Assembly (NCBI RefSeq): GCF_002776525.5
Contig: NC_045441.1
Location: forward strand, 90,605,298-90,669,297
Source of the DNA: Piliocolobus tephrosceles
Lineage: Eukaryota > Chordata > Mammalia > Primates > Cercopithecidae
Direction of reading: 5' to 3'
DNA length: 64,000 nt
Part shown: positions 35,015-47,639 of the stretch, in pieces
Numbering within the stretch: the stretch's first letter is position 1
Layout of the letters: every line of letters begins with the position of its first letter
The notes under the pieces: model-generated
Database searches by the model: none
What the model was told of the DNA's origin: nothing
Seen by the model: the letters and a program-made list of their open reading frames with translations, nothing else
Position numbers and translations under genes: made by a program

Positions 35015-35323
35015 GGTCGGGTGCAGTGGCTCACACCTATAATCCCAGCACTTTGGGAGGCTGAGGCGAGCGGATCATGAGGTCAGGAGATCAAGACCAT
35101 CCTGGCTAACACGGTGAAACCCTGTCTCTACTAAAAATACAAAAAACTAGCCAGGTGTGGTAGCGGGCGCCTGTAGTCCCAGCTACTCAGGAGACTGAGG
35201 CAGGAGAATTGCTTGAACCTGGGAGGTGGAGGTTGCAGTGAGCCAAGATTGTGCCATGCACTCCAGCCTGGGCAACAGAGTGAGACTCCATCTCAAGATG
35301 AAGAAGAAGAAAAAAAAAAAAAA
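35015..35323 (+). mobile_element. AluY-like SINE in HGF intron 1, sense
   Basis: Starts GGTCGGGTGCAGTGGCTCAC, contains ATCCTGGCTAACACGGTGAAACC and ends with a GAAGAAG-interrupted A tail. The short duplication TTCACAG flanks it (35008-35014 and 35326-35332). Confidence 0.92.
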
Positions 35324-36229
35324 GTTTCACAGACTTTTTTTTGCTGGTTTACGGGATTTTGAGCTTAAATTGAAATAATGGCTAATATTTTGAGGGTTTT
35401 CATTTTTAAAGATTAAAATGTCACTGTTCTGAAGTAGAATCTGGTTACCTGAATTCATCTGTGCGAATGCAAGGGGAACACAGTGTGGAAAACCCAAACA
35501 GTAGATCATCCATAGGCAGTTTCTATTTGTTTTTGGCATGCATTATGAACTTTTGGCAGGAGACATACATTTATAATTATATTTCACTTTGCCTAATGTA
35601 GAAATGACTGTGTTTCCTGAGTACAGGCAGAATGCAGCCCAAGAGTGCTGGCAGGCAAGGAGAGTCCAGTTGGGAATTACAAATATGCTGTGAATAATTC
35701 CTGAAGTGGATAATTCTAAAATTGTCATCAAAGGAGGGTCCGCCTTTGTTTAGGTGGCCAGTTTATTTTGATAGTTTTTTAAATAACCTTTAAAATAAAA
35801 AACATGGGTAGCCTCTTAAACACATAAAAGTTTGTTCTTTTTTAAAAGTCATTTAGTATTGACTATTTAGAGGTTTCTTTTGTTGTTGTTACTAGCTTTC
35901 ATTATAATTATTTATTCTATGAATTTATATTTGTACATATTGTAAAATAACACATTGTTAGGAAAGAAGTATATACTGTAAGTTGACAACCAGTTATCAA
36001 CAGAAGACATTATGGAGATACTTTTTATAAAAGCTTCTTAAGAAATATTCAATATAAAGGGCCCAAGCCATCTTTGTAGGAGTTAGCCTATTTAGAATTA
36101 CCCTCTATTCACTCCCACCTACATGGGAAACAAATATCCAATCCTCTGTAATAAAAGAAGCATTAAATGAGCACCTAATGTTCAAGAGTATGTGTGGGAT
36201 GTAAAGATGAACAAATGAGAAAGGAACTT

Positions 36230-36410
36230 AAATTTGTTGAGCAACTGATATGAACCAAGTAGTAAAGTACATCTTACTTAACTCTAATAAGATTGACACT
36301 ATTGGACTCATTTTGCCTGAGGAAACTGAGGTTCAAAGACCTCAGTTATCTTATTTTTTGTGAGTTAAGGGACAGAGCTCAGGTTCCTACCCAAATCTAT
36401 ATGAATGAAC
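36230..36410 (-). repeat. MIR SINE fragment (antisense) in HGF intron 1
   Basis: TTACTTAACTCTAATAAGATTG, TTTTGCCTGAGGAAACTGAGG and GGGACAGAGCTCAGGTTCC are antisense MIR landmarks. Confidence 0.65.
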
Positions 36411-39400
36411 TACGTCGTGTTTTTTTTTTTTTTCTTTTTTCATTTATATTGAAGCCAGCAGCAGTGAAATCAACTGAAACTTAATTTTAAAAAATCATTT
36501 GACTGAGTGATATATTAAAAAAAAAAAAAACCGGGTTAGAAATACTTTGTACTATGGTTGTGAATTCATTTCTAGCATAGAGAATCAAACCAGGTTAAGG
36601 GGTCATATGGTACTAAAGTCAACATGAAAAGATGGATGGTAGAATAGTCAGTACCTTAGCACAGGAACACAAGTGGCCCAAAGTACAGAGGTTCATAAGT
36701 ATAGGGAATGTCCCAGGAAGGACCCCACACAGCAACTGAAGGCAAGCATTTGAGGCAGAAGTACTGGGCATGTAATGCGGAATATTGTCTGTGAGTGGGA
36801 AAGTAAGATGAGGTAGAATGGATAGGACTGAATGTCATGCTCAACCATGTGGTCTTTAAAATGAACGTCTGGGAGCAGCTGAAAGTTTTTTTGTTGAAGA
36901 GATACTTGATGGAAGGTGTTCTTCAGTGTGGTTGCTTCAGTTCCTGTGTGGAAGGAAAGTTGTAGGCACAAACAGACTGTGAAGGTGGAGGCCAGGATTA
37001 GGCTTCTAGAAGAATGAAGCCTTAAATAAGAACTGGAAAGAAGGAGAAGGAAGAAAATACCTAGGGAGGCCCCTCAAATCACACTGAACATCACTTCATT
37101 TTGTAAATCCCCTTGGAAGAGATGATGCTGCAGCTTCTCAAACACCAGCATTTGATTTACGTCTGACACAGTCTCTGTCTTCTTGGTATCTTTATTTGTG
37201 ATATTGTTGCCTTCTCTAAATAAGGGGAGATGACTGCCAATTTGCAAAAATCCATGTCTTAGATAATAATGAAAATTTAGATTTCTATTTGAAATTCTTG
37301 GCTTTGGAGAGTTTACAATCTCCAGTCCCAACCATTCCCTTCCATTAATTATTTGTGTACTTTCATCTTAACATCTTGCCACTTCAAACTGTTAATCACT
37401 AATCATGTGGATAGGTTTCTCAGAATATGTGGAGCCAGATTCCTGCTTCTTTCCACACCCTGCAAATCCTTTCCTTGCATGATTTTCCTTTGAAGTAAAT
37501 GGTTAGTCCACACAGAGAAGAAAATATATGAGGTACTGAGAGAAATGAGTGTGAGGTGCTGGGACTAGAGGGAGAAATGTGTCTTTCTTCAAGCACCTTG
37601 ATACATTTGACCCTACTTTCTGTGTGTAGGTTTTCACTAGGATCCTAATGATTTCAGCTCTAAAACAGGGACTTTAGGTTCTTCAGGAAATATAGCTTCC
37701 AGAATGTTTTACCATACTGGGAGAAGAGGAAAAAGGAGTTGTAATTTAAAGCACAGGAAAGCATGATAAATTTGTAGTGATCTCTCACCCTTTGATTTCA
37801 TTTCATTATTTTGTTTATAAACTTCAGCTAACAGTCACGCACAAAAAATAGTAGGGACAAATCTGATCCAAAGATATTTTTGAGTTTCTTCCCAAATTAA
37901 GCTTGGCTTTTAACTGTTTTCAGTAAAACAAGCATCAGTTGTTAATACATATGGAAGAGAAAGTTGAAACTATTTTCAGCAAAGGAATTTTATTTTCAGA
38001 TGCTGTTTTTGAATGACTTCTGTTTTGAATTTTTCTTTTATTGAATAAGGAATTAATTTTATAGATGTGTGGATTACATGATGTACAATTAGCTCCAACT
38101 TCATATTTTTTAGTAATTAGTTACTGGCTTAGTATAAATGACTTAATTAAAAGGGAAAGTTTCTACGTCATGAGAACAAAATAATGAGAAGAGAATTCTG
38201 GTGTCTGGTTCTGATTGCCCCTGATAGCTTTGTAGCCCCAGACAAGCTTTTCACTTCTATTTATTATCTAGTAAAGGGAAATAATAGATTTATTTGTTTT
38301 TCAAAATGCTTTTTGATCTTTAGATGAAAGGTAGTGATTGGAAAATTTGTCAGCAAGCAAGGGTAGACTGTTTTTATGAGGTACAACAAAACATTAACAC
38401 ATTTCAGTAGGACAACTGAGGAGATTCAGAATTAAATACAATCAACAATTCCACGGAGACCTCCGCTCTCCAGAATCTTCTTCATGGCTTGCCTTCATTT
38501 TGCGTGGCATTGAGAAAACAAACCAGAACATTGACCAGAGATTTTGTTTCATTTGATAGATTAAAATACATCACACATTTAATGTTTGTCTTAGACTTTT
38601 TGATTTTATGCTTTTCCTTCACACTTAGACATGTATACTAAATACATTATACATCAGGCCAACTTCAATTTTATATTTTTAGTTAATATAATTATACACA
38701 CATTTGAGAAATATGTGTACAAAACTCTTCTATTTTGGTGAACAGTTGTTTCATAGATTTTCATCCATTGACTATCATTTATTTCTAAGAAACATTCAGA
38801 TTTATACAGGAAATTATTTAACTATTATGCTATGAAGCATTTCAAAGCACCTTAGAAATAGGGTGATAAGGTCAAAGGAAAGAGAAACTCTTAATGGAAA
38901 AACTTATCTCCTATTAACATGGTTCTGTGACAGAAACCAAAATTTGAAATGAATTATGCCTTCTTTGCTTGGAAGAATAACAGTTCCTTCTTCATGCCAG
39001 AGATTAAAGGATAAAATTTCAAAAACAAAACTAAAACTTTGCATATCTATAACATTTAAAAAATCCAAATTGATTTTCAAACATTTACTTAAGGTTATCA
39101 AGTTAACATAACTTTTATATTTTAGATTGAGAAATTGGGGTGTTAACATTTCAGGTAATTAAAGTCATTTGGCAAGTCAATAAGATTACCAGTGTTATAC
39201 AAGGCATTTGGTCCATGCTCAATAAATAACATGTTGATAGAATTTTTGGTTAATTTCATTTTCATGTTAAAATGTCTTATAAACTGTATGTGTTGTACCA
39301 TAGCCATTCTATCCTGTAAGGCAAATAAAAATTAAAAATGAAAGCATCATTGCAGAATTAGTATTATCTTTTTGAGACTGCTTTGGAGTTTTACAGAGAT

Positions 39401-40843
39401 TCAGAAATTTAGAGGACCTCATGTTTTCTCTAATTTATTGCAGCCTTCAAATTAGGATGGACACTGATTAGTAGCATCTGCTCATCTCATAAACCAACTG
39501 GAGCCAGTGGTTCCTGAAAAACTTAGAGTATGAGGGCATTTTTGGTACCTCACTCTGCTAGGTGTATTTCCAAATTTTGTGCACACAAATTTTTACTCTC
39601 CTTTTTGACACATTTCAACACAGATGCAGATCAGGAATGTATTTCCTGCTCTACTATCCACATTTCTTCTCTACTGCTAGCTCTAAACCAAATCTTCAGG
39701 AAAATGCTACATGCCGTATTTCCATTACAATCTTAGCAATTCTTAGATACAGATGGCATGGTCAGTGGTTCAGAGTGGTGGTTTTTAAGCCAGCCTGCTG
39801 GGTTTCCAATCTGAGATATTCTAAGCGGTCAGTTAATTTTTTTCTGTGTCTTGGTTTCTTTGACTGAAAAATGAATGTATCCTTACCACCTTTGGTATAA
39901 GCATGTTCAAAAAGAATTGACAGGCAGAGGAGCACAAGCACATCTATCCTTATTACACAATAGTTGCATTCTATTCAGCATATTGATCTGTATTATGAAG
40001 ATGCTGATCACTAACAGATTGGAGCTATTTTGGGCAAATTGAGAATACAGAGAACAAGTTTTTGATACACTGAAGTTATCCATAAGATTAAGTCTTCTAG
40101 AATGTTTTAGTTCTGTTTTTCAGGTTTTCAGTAGGAGGCTTCATGCTATCTAGGCGCCTTGTATTTTCATGAAGAAAAATGATATTGTTACATTAAAGGA
40201 TGAAGTTTTACATACATTTGATTTACAGCATTTGGCTTGATCTCAAGACAAATAGTTCAGTGATACCAAGAAATAGTGTCCAAAAGCACAGAAAACATTT
40301 ATGCATTAAATGAGGAGAGAGGGGCTAAAATATGAATAATATGAAAGACTTTAAAGAGTAGGTCAGAATAATTTGTCCACTGTACAGTTTTTAGTGAGAA
40401 ATTTCTCGCCTGTCTTTGTGTTGGCTTATCTCATTAAATACTATAATGAACATGAGGACCAATTGTAGAAGGAAATGAAAAGTTTAATTATAAAGCATGA
40501 TATGATATGCTTCTAGCACTGATATTTGCTTTCATGATGTTTGGAAAATATCATGTTATTTATTTCTTTAGTGTGAACTCTGTCCTGATTTTTAAAAGTT
40601 CCCTAATTTGAAAGAATGTAAATGAGTGACTCTATATGACAAGTTATTTGTTTTTACGTGTTTACAATATTCCTCCCTTTCTCTTAACTATTCCCTACCT
40701 CACTCTGCTCCTAACCCCTGGAAATCTAGTATATTCTCAGGTAAAATCACTTTCTTGCAGATGATTCTTAGGATTTTTTTAATATATGAGCCTTAAAAAC
40801 ATTTCTCCAATGTTTATTTTTTCAAACATTTTGTATTTAATAG

Positions 40844-41009
40844 AGGGACATAAGAAAAGAAGAAATACAATTCATGAATTCAAAAAATCAGCAAAGACTA
40901 CCCTAATCAAAATAGATCCAGCACTGAAGATAAAAACCAAAAAAGTGAATACTGCAGACCAATGTGCTAATAGATGTACTAGGAATAATGGACTTCCATT
41001 CACTTGCAA
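40844..41009 (+). CDS. HGF: HGF exon 2: signal-cleavage region and first half of N domain
   Basis: The acceptor is TTTAATAG|AG and the donor AA|gtaagt (phase 2). The exon finishes codon 30 and encodes residues to Lys85 (its last base is in exon 3). The mature N terminus follows Gly31. Here the first mature residues are His-Lys-Lys-Arg-Arg-Asn, whereas human has Gln-Arg-Lys-Arg-Arg-Asn. The N (PAN/apple, hairpin-loop) domain begins at about residue 37, and its four cysteines Cys70, Cys74, Cys84 and (in exon 3) Cys96 are present. The basic residues used for heparan sulfate binding, Lys58, Lys60, Lys62, Lys63, Arg73 and Arg76, are all retained. This domain and kringle 1 form the principal MET and heparin binding unit. 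Confidence 0.97.
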
Positions 41010-41653
41010 GTAAGTTACTTCATTTTGTTCTTAGAATAATTTTCCAAATATAGCATGCATGTATTATAATCATGTGTCTTTTGTGTTGTAGTGAATGTGA
41101 TTTGATCATAAGTAACTTTGACTCTAGATTTAACTTACTACAAAGGAAGACTTAGCTCTCAGTTTATCGAAACATAGCTTGAGTAAGGGAGAGTGCAAAA
41201 ACTGCTACCTTCTGAAATCCACAGTGGCTTTGCTTATGGAATTTATTTTCTCATCTGATGAGCAATTGAATTTGAGTAACTAAAACGAAATTCAATTGGC
41301 TCTGATCTCCCTAATATTTTAAAATATCTATTCAGAGTAACCTTTTCTTTTTTTTTTTCCTTGCAAGAGGAACGGAGGAATTTTTAGAACAGAAATTGGG
41401 CAGCAGCCAAAATTTACTTCAACTTTATTATATCATTGCTTGTAGGGTTTTAAATAAAAGGTGTTGAGAGAATTAGTTTAAAAATTAGGGAGACTGGTGT
41501 CAGCAGAGACTGTTTAAAATAAGAGGATAGCAGTGGTAAAGTTTCAGGTGAAAATTGATGGGGCAGTTTAAAGAGGCATGAGGGGACTTAAATGGAGAGT
41601 TTCATGTCTTTTGACAGTCCCTGTGTGACCTCATAGGGAAGAATTCCTTACTA

Positions 41654-41989
41654 CAGGGGTCCTTAACCCCCGACCCCTGCCACTAGTCTGTGGCCTGTTA
41701 AGAACCAGGCCTCACAGCGGAGGGAGCTGCAGGCCAGTGAGCATTCCTGCCTGAGCTCCACCTCCTGTTGGATCTGTGGCATTAGATTCTCATAGGAGCT
41801 GAACCCTATTGTTAACTGCACATGCGTGGGATCTAGCGTGTGTGCTCCTCATGAGAATCTAATGCCTGATGATCTGAAGTGGAACAGTTTCATCCCAAAA
41901 CCATCCCCCACTCCCTGGCCCCCCGACCCCACTCCACCCCCTTGGAAAAATAAACCAGTCCCTGGTGCCAAAAAGGTTGGTAACTGATG
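41654..41989. mobile_element. MER1-type hAT-Charlie transposon, complete, with perfect 8-bp target duplication
   Basis: This 336-bp element has terminal repeats CAGGGGTCCTTAACC and GGTTGGTAACTGATG and the family's internal ATTAGATTCTCATAGGAGC and ATGAGAATCTAATGCC. It is flanked by CCTTACTA at 41646-41653 and again at 41990-41997. It is non-autonomous: no coding capacity. Confidence 0.93.
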
Positions 41990-43892
41990 CCTTACTACTT
42001 TGCCAGTGATCCCAGAGCGTAAAACCTTTTGTTTTGGGCTAAGAGGGTGACAATTTCATTCTAATAGTCTCCTAAACTGTCAGAAGAAGACACATTTTTT
42101 TAGTTCTTCATTATCTTCCCTCACTTATTACCCAGTCTCACTCCCTATTTTATCTTTTATTTTTTTTAATAGGGTCATGCATAAAATCCTCTACATATTA
42201 AATTCTACTCAGTTACATTTAGGTGATGACCCGTAATGTGACCACAGGGTTTAGTAAGGTCATGGCAAGCGGTCCTAATTTCATCTTGCCTTTTTCAGAG
42301 AAATAAATGTTATGGGCCTGAGAGGAAACAGCATGGTCAGAAAAGATCTTTATCAGGTTTAGGTTGAGGAAAGACTATCTGCTTTCAATATCCAGAGTGA
42401 AACTGCCAATTTCAGGGAGATAGTTCCTGGCAAGGGGAGTGGGAATTGACTTTGCAATTCTGTTTCATTCCCTGAGTTTCCTATAAAAGCCTTGCTATTG
42501 TTAAAAATAGAGACAACTACTCTCAATCAGCATCTCAGCTGTGTAGATTCATGGAGATGCTCCAGCAGTTGAGGAGGATGGAGTTGTATTTTCCCCTCTC
42601 CGGGTTGGAAGGGCAGGGTAAAGGGAAGGAGAGGACACCTCACTGCTGCTTTTTAACTTTGAAAATAAACTCTCTTGGACCCACAAGTAAGGAAAGTATT
42701 GCTACCATTCAATTTTCACATTAGTGAACCTTAGGAAAGAAAAACTTTCCTATTTTATTTAGTAGGAACTAAAATGATTTTACTAGAGAAGACATTAATA
42801 AATTAGTAAGTGCTCACATATTCCATATATATGAAATTTCATACTTTCCTACCATATTTTGGTTGTTATATTTGGTCTCCAAATTTATGGCAACCTGTGC
42901 AGAAAACCACAGGTAATATTATGTATTAGAGCCAAGATTTCTTGGCCCAGAAATGGTAAAATCCTCCTCATTCATACACACACATACACATACACAGACA
43001 CACTTATGTATTTGGAATTATTAAATATGTTAGCTATAGAGAATTGAATTAACATACTATGAACTTAGGGTCTTAATGAATCAAAGGATCTTATTTGTAG
43101 ACATGTTATATAAAACAGAATTATTTAAAAACAATGAAAAATACCCTAAACCACTTATAAAATACCAAAGAAGTGTGCGAAACCATCTGTGAAGTGAATG
43201 GGTGTGAGGTGGAACATTCTTAAATACTGTTTGTTCTTGAGAAGATATCAACAATATTGGTTTTCTAGAGATTCAAATTCTTCTTTGCTGGGTAGGAAAG
43301 ATGACCAAGAATGTCTGATTCAAAGCTCTTCAGGAAATAGCTCATTCATGAATTCACTTAAAAGAATAAGATAAGAAGCTTTCCTCTTTTAGCCATGGCT
43401 GGCAACTGCTACTGGAATTGCCTTCCTGCCATAAACAACCAGGAAATAGACAAAAGAAGCTGTTGAAAAGATTACAACTAGAATGATGTTAAGATAAAAG
43501 ACTAAAAGTCAAACCTAAAAGAAGATGCAACTCATGGAATTTGATGGCTTCCACCCACTTTATATGGACGTGTAAAACAATATAAAAAACACATTTCTTA
43601 AAGAATTTGTCATTGTATTGGAACGAGAGAAAAGAGTGAATGAGATCAGCAAACTGGAAATCTTGTTACCCACTTTACAGATGGAATTACTTAAAAACAA
43701 ATTTATCACTTTTTTGAGTATTTATCATTTTGTTATATATATAGATTATTTTAGTGAACAACGACAAAAAAATATAATACTTAGCTATAGGAATAGTAGG
43801 GGTGGCAAATTTTCGTAACTTTCTAGGAGATGTTATATCAAAAAGATATCCTCTCATATTACTAGTTTTCTTTAAATTAAAATTAAAAATGC

Positions 43893-44146
43893 TTAGCACT
43901 TTGGGAAGCCGAGGCGGGCGGATCACGAGGTCAGGAGATCGAGACCATCCTGGCTAACATGGTGAAACCCTAGCTCTACTAAAAATACAAAAACTAAAAA
44001 TTAGCCGGGGGTGGTGGCGGATGCCTGTAGTCCCAGCTACTCAGGAGACCGAGACAGGAGAACGGCGTGAACCCAGGAGGCGGAGCTCGCAGTGAGCGGA
44101 GATCACGCCACTGCACTGCAGCCTCGGCGACAGTGCAAGACTCTGT

Positions 44147-44151
<5 letters not shown>
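43893..44151 (+). mobile_element. AluY-like SINE, 5'-truncated, sense
   Basis: Begins inside the left monomer at AGCACTTTGGGAAGCCGAGGCGG and ends at GCAAGACTCTGT. GATCGAGACCATCCTGGCTAACATGG and GGCGTGAACCCAGGAGGCGGAGC are AluY-type. The tail is replaced by the CA repeat that follows. Confidence 0.92.

Positions 44152-44175
<24 letters not shown>
44147..44175. repeat. (CA)n microsatellite between two Alus
   Basis: A CA dinucleotide run occupies the place of the first Alu's A tail and ends 10 bp before the next Alu. Confidence 0.95.
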
Positions 44176-44178
<3 letters not shown>

Positions 44179-44185
44179 AAAGAAA

Positions 44186-44509
44186 GGCCGGGTGCGGTGG
44201 CTCACGCCTGTAATCCCAGCACTTTGGGAGGCCGAGGCGGGCGGATCACAAGGTCAGGAGATCGAGACCATTCTGGCTAACACGGTGAAACCCCGTCCCT
44301 ACTAAAACTGCAAAAAATTAGCCGGGCGCGGTGGTGGGCACCTGTAGTCCAGCTACTAGGAGGCTGAGGCAGGAGAATAGCGTGAACCTGGGAGGCGGAG
44401 CTTTCAGTGAGCCGAGATTGCGCCACTGCACTGCAGCCTGGGGCACAGAGCGAGACTCCGTCTCAAAAAAAAAAAAAAAAAAGAAAAGAAAAAGAAAAAA
44501 AAAGAAAAG
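44186..44509 (+). mobile_element. AluY SINE, near full length, sense
   Basis: GGCCGGGTGCGGTGGCTCACG to an A-rich tail with G interruptions. CpG sites are well preserved (GGCCGAGGCGGGCGG, TTAGCCGGGCGCGG), showing relative youth. It supports a catarrhine host. Confidence 0.94.
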
Positions 44510-45192
44510 CTTATATAAGCAAACCTATTTAGGAAATATTAGCTTAAATAGTTATCCTCAACAACATTTTCATAGCTTTTAATAAACTGTAATGTTTTGT
44601 AATTCACCAAAATTGCATTATATGCAAAAATTTCGAAACACTGGTTTCAGATCCCACTTTTTAGGAGAATCTCCTAGGGCATTGATATATCTAATGCACC
44701 TTAGAAAATGTCATTTTAGAATATATTTTTTACAGTTATACACTTTGTAAATTACTCCTGATATCCCAGATATAATTGAGATAACTTAAATATCTCAAAT
44801 ATAATACCATTTTATACAACTGCGGATAAAAATCATCCAACTTTCTGTGAAGTTACAGAAAAATAAAGCCTTCAGAAATAGTTCAAATAGTTGTATTACA
44901 TATTGATTTTGCATGTTAAAACTGTTATTTTTCTACAAGTCTTTTGGAATAACATGAGAATATTCCAAAGAGTATTCAATCGGATATTTAAATCTACTAC
45001 TACAAAAACTTAATTTTGTTCTTTGTTGCTTGGCTATCAAAATGGTAGTTTCAAATTTTACTCACATTTTTATTATGTATATGTAATTATGCATTCGTTT
45101 CTATATTGTCCTCCTTGATGAACCATATGCCCTTTCTTTAAATACTGTATAAACAGTAGTATTTCTTCTTTTCACACTGATATTTTTTTCAG

Positions 45193-45305
45193 GGCCTTTG
45201 TTTTTGATAAAGCAAGAAAACAGTGCCTCTGGTTCCCCTTCAATAGCATGTCAAGTGGAGTGAAGAAAGAATTTGGCCATGAATTTGACCTCTATGAAAA
45301 CAAAG
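45193..45305 (+). CDS. HGF: HGF exon 3: second half of N domain
   Basis: The acceptor lies behind a strong T tract (TATTTTTTTCAG|GG) and the donor is AAAG|gtaact (phase 1). The exon encodes the last base of Lys85 to Lys122 plus the first base of codon 123. It includes Cys96, which completes the N-domain disulphides, and the stretch ending EFDLYENK that leads to kringle 1. The predicted residues agree with human HGF as remembered. The length of 113 nt agrees with the human exon. Confidence 0.96.
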
Positions 45306-46677
45306 GTAACTGACTTCTCCCTAAACAGTGCATAATAAAGTAAAGTATAATGAAATATATGTTGTAATTTCCTGCCAGAGTGGTCTTTCTCACTGATTTC
45401 TCTAGTATATATGAGATATCTTATGTAGTCAATTCATCCATTAAGACAGTTGAAACTAGTATCTTGACTATTTTTAGTATGGTACTTTAAGGAAAACATT
45501 TTCAAAACTTCATAATCTAGATTCCTTCCTCCCTCTTTTTTTGGGGGGTGGGGGTGGTGAGGAGCATCTCCTAGAACTGGCATTCTCCGTGTTTATTTTA
45601 GAAAGTGCTACTTTAATTCATTAGTTTAAAACACTTTATATTACAGCAAATTTTGAGTTTGCTACAGTATTTTGCATTTAACAATGTTGGATAACTAAAT
45701 TATAGTGATGATTACTGATAATAACAAAATATGGAGATTTTGGAGAAATGAGTTGGGAATATGTTTCAATATATACTTGAAAAATATTTAAAGGAGGAAT
45801 TGAGACAATATTATTTGTTGATTGCCTATTCTGGTGGTCTGATATTGTATTCACTAGGTATTTACTTTGTTCAAAAGCAGAATCAAGTAAATGAAATGAA
45901 AGAATGTTAACTGTGTCCTATTAAATTTGGATACATAACATGGTACAATATGTAGGTGTTTTCAAGTTAATAGGGTAAATGTTTAAATAAAATTAAAAAT
46001 AAATTCATGGTAGAAGTTAATCTTTATATACCTCAATAATACTACAAATCCTAAACATAATTCATGATCTAGTATAAGACCGTTCTTACTTCAAACTGTC
46101 TTCTAGCTTGCTCACAACCACATGTACTATTATTTGGTAGGAATATATAGGTTATTACAATTTGGTTGTTGTATCAGTTAGCAGTGGAAATGTTTGCAAA
46201 AATATGGAAAAAAATAAGCAAGCTACCTCATGCATATACATATGTAAACAAAAATTGACACAATGTTACTAAGAAGGGCAAAGTAATTATCTTAGGTAAC
46301 TTTTTGAATTCAATGTAGGTTTTAAAAATCATTTAATTTTTGTTGTTAATATATTTTAAAAATGGTCTATATATGTGAGCAAATCAGAATTGCTTGGCTG
46401 GTTGAGTATACAGACTATGTTAAGTACAGAGACTGCTCTCTGGAGTTATCTATGCATATATACACAAAATATAAACTTCTCAATCATCTGTTTGTTTTTG
46501 GATTATTCAAAATGTGTTATTTTGAAAATACTAGTAGAAGCTTTAGGCAAGAAATTTCAATGTTATTTGAAATAGTTTACAAGAGTTAATTACTTACAGG
46601 TTTGAATGGAATTTTTTTTCTTAAATACAGCATATGTTTTGCATAGTTGCAATAATTTTATCTGCTTTCTTCAATAG
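45306..46677 (+). other. HGF: HGF intron 3
   Basis: This 1.4-kb phase-1 intron starts gtaact and ends TTCAATAG. It is AT-rich and nearly free of interspersed repeats; I recognise no element. A short G run (GGGGGGTGGGGGTGG) lies at 45543-45557. Confidence 0.9.
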
Positions 46678-46792
46678 ACTACATTAGAAACTGCATCATT
46701 GGTAAAGGACGCAGCTACAAGGGAACAGTATCTATCACTAAGAGTGGCATCAAATGTCAGCCCTGGAGTTCCATGATACCACACGAACACAG
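46678..46792 (+). CDS. HGF: HGF exon 4: first half of kringle 1
   Basis: The acceptor is TTCAATAG|AC and the donor ACAG|gtaaga (phase 2). The exon encodes residues 123-160 and two bases of codon 161. Kringle 1 starts at Cys128; Cys149 and the CQPW motif are visible. The 115-nt length equals human c.368-482. Reading through the donor gives Arg and an immediate TAA, so any retention of intron 4 truncates the protein in mid-kringle. Kringle 1 is the high-affinity MET-binding kringle. Confidence 0.97.
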
Positions 46793-47169
46793 GTAAGAAC
46801 AGTATGAAGAAAAGAGGATGAAGCCTCTGTCTTTTGTATATGTTAACAGCCTCATATTAGTCCTTCAGAATAATTCTACAATCCTAGAATAACGTAGCCA
46901 ACTTGCTGATTTGTATTACAGCAAGGTTTATATGAATTCATGACTGATACTTAGCAAATGATTAATATGTTAATAAAATGTAGCCAAAACAATATCTTAC
47001 CTTAATGCCTCAATTTGTAGATCTCGGTATTTGTGAAATAATAATGTAAACCTCATTTAAAAGGATTCTTCTTCCTCTTCCTGTCTTTGAAAAAGTATGG
47101 CACTGTGCAGGGGTAGAGGCTGACTGTGAAAAAGTGAGAGGTAGATGAGATTCTTCCCTTACTGAAAGC

Positions 47170-47363
47170 TGAGGGTTCTTTAACCTTGTTGGATCCCAAC
47201 ATCGATTGCACGTTAAAATCACCTGCTGCAAGCCCTTGACGAATCTTACTTAGAAGATGACAGCACAGAACAATTAAATCAGAATCTCTGGGAAGAATAA
47301 GGCACCAGTATTTTTTAAGCTCCCACCATGATTCCAAAGTGCAGCCAAATTTGAGAACCACTG
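47170..47363. mobile_element. MER5A-type hAT-Charlie transposon in intron 4
   Basis: TTAAAATCACCTGCTGCAAG, AATCAGAATCTCTGGG and TTGAGAACCACTG are the MER5A landmarks. The flanking octamers CTGAAAGC and CTAGAAGC are a decayed target duplication (6 of 8). Confidence 0.78.
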
Positions 47364-47639
47364 CTAGAAGCTCAAGCTTCAGATTGGCCAGCTTTTCCAT
47401 CTCACCTATTGCCTAAAGACCAATTGGATAAATGTGTTCATTACAACAGATGGATACTATTTAGAGATGAGCAAACACAATATACTTAGGCTCATCAGAC
47501 TGATAGTTTTAATCATCACTGAGAAAAAACATAGATATCTAATACTGACTGGAGTATTAGTCAAGGCTTATTTCACATACAATTTTACCAGAAACCAAAA
47601 TAGTTTAAAACAACTCTCCCCTTGTTAGTAATGCTTTGG

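Larger units (their letters stand above)
33801..40843 (+). other. HGF: HGF intron 1
   Basis: This 7.0-kb phase-1 intron begins gttagt and ends TTTAATAG. It contains one AluY-like insertion (35015-35323), a MIR fragment near 36230-36410, a poly(A) run at 36518-36531 and short T runs. No other element or coding exon was recognised. Intron 1 of growth factor genes often holds enhancers, but nothing in the bases proves one here. Confidence 0.9.
41010..45192 (+). other. HGF: HGF intron 2
   Basis: This 4.2-kb phase-2 intron starts gtaagt and ends TTTTTTTCAG. It contains a complete MER1-type hAT transposon with 8-bp target duplication (41654-41989), a short CA-rich tract near 42975-43003, and two AluY-like elements in the same orientation separated by a CA microsatellite (43893-44509). 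The rest shows no recognised feature. Confidence 0.9.

Noticed and set aside
44146..44176. CRISPR-like or other spaced repeat array
   Set aside because: It is a simple CA microsatellite between Alus; no spaced direct repeats of prokaryotic type occur anywhere in the window.
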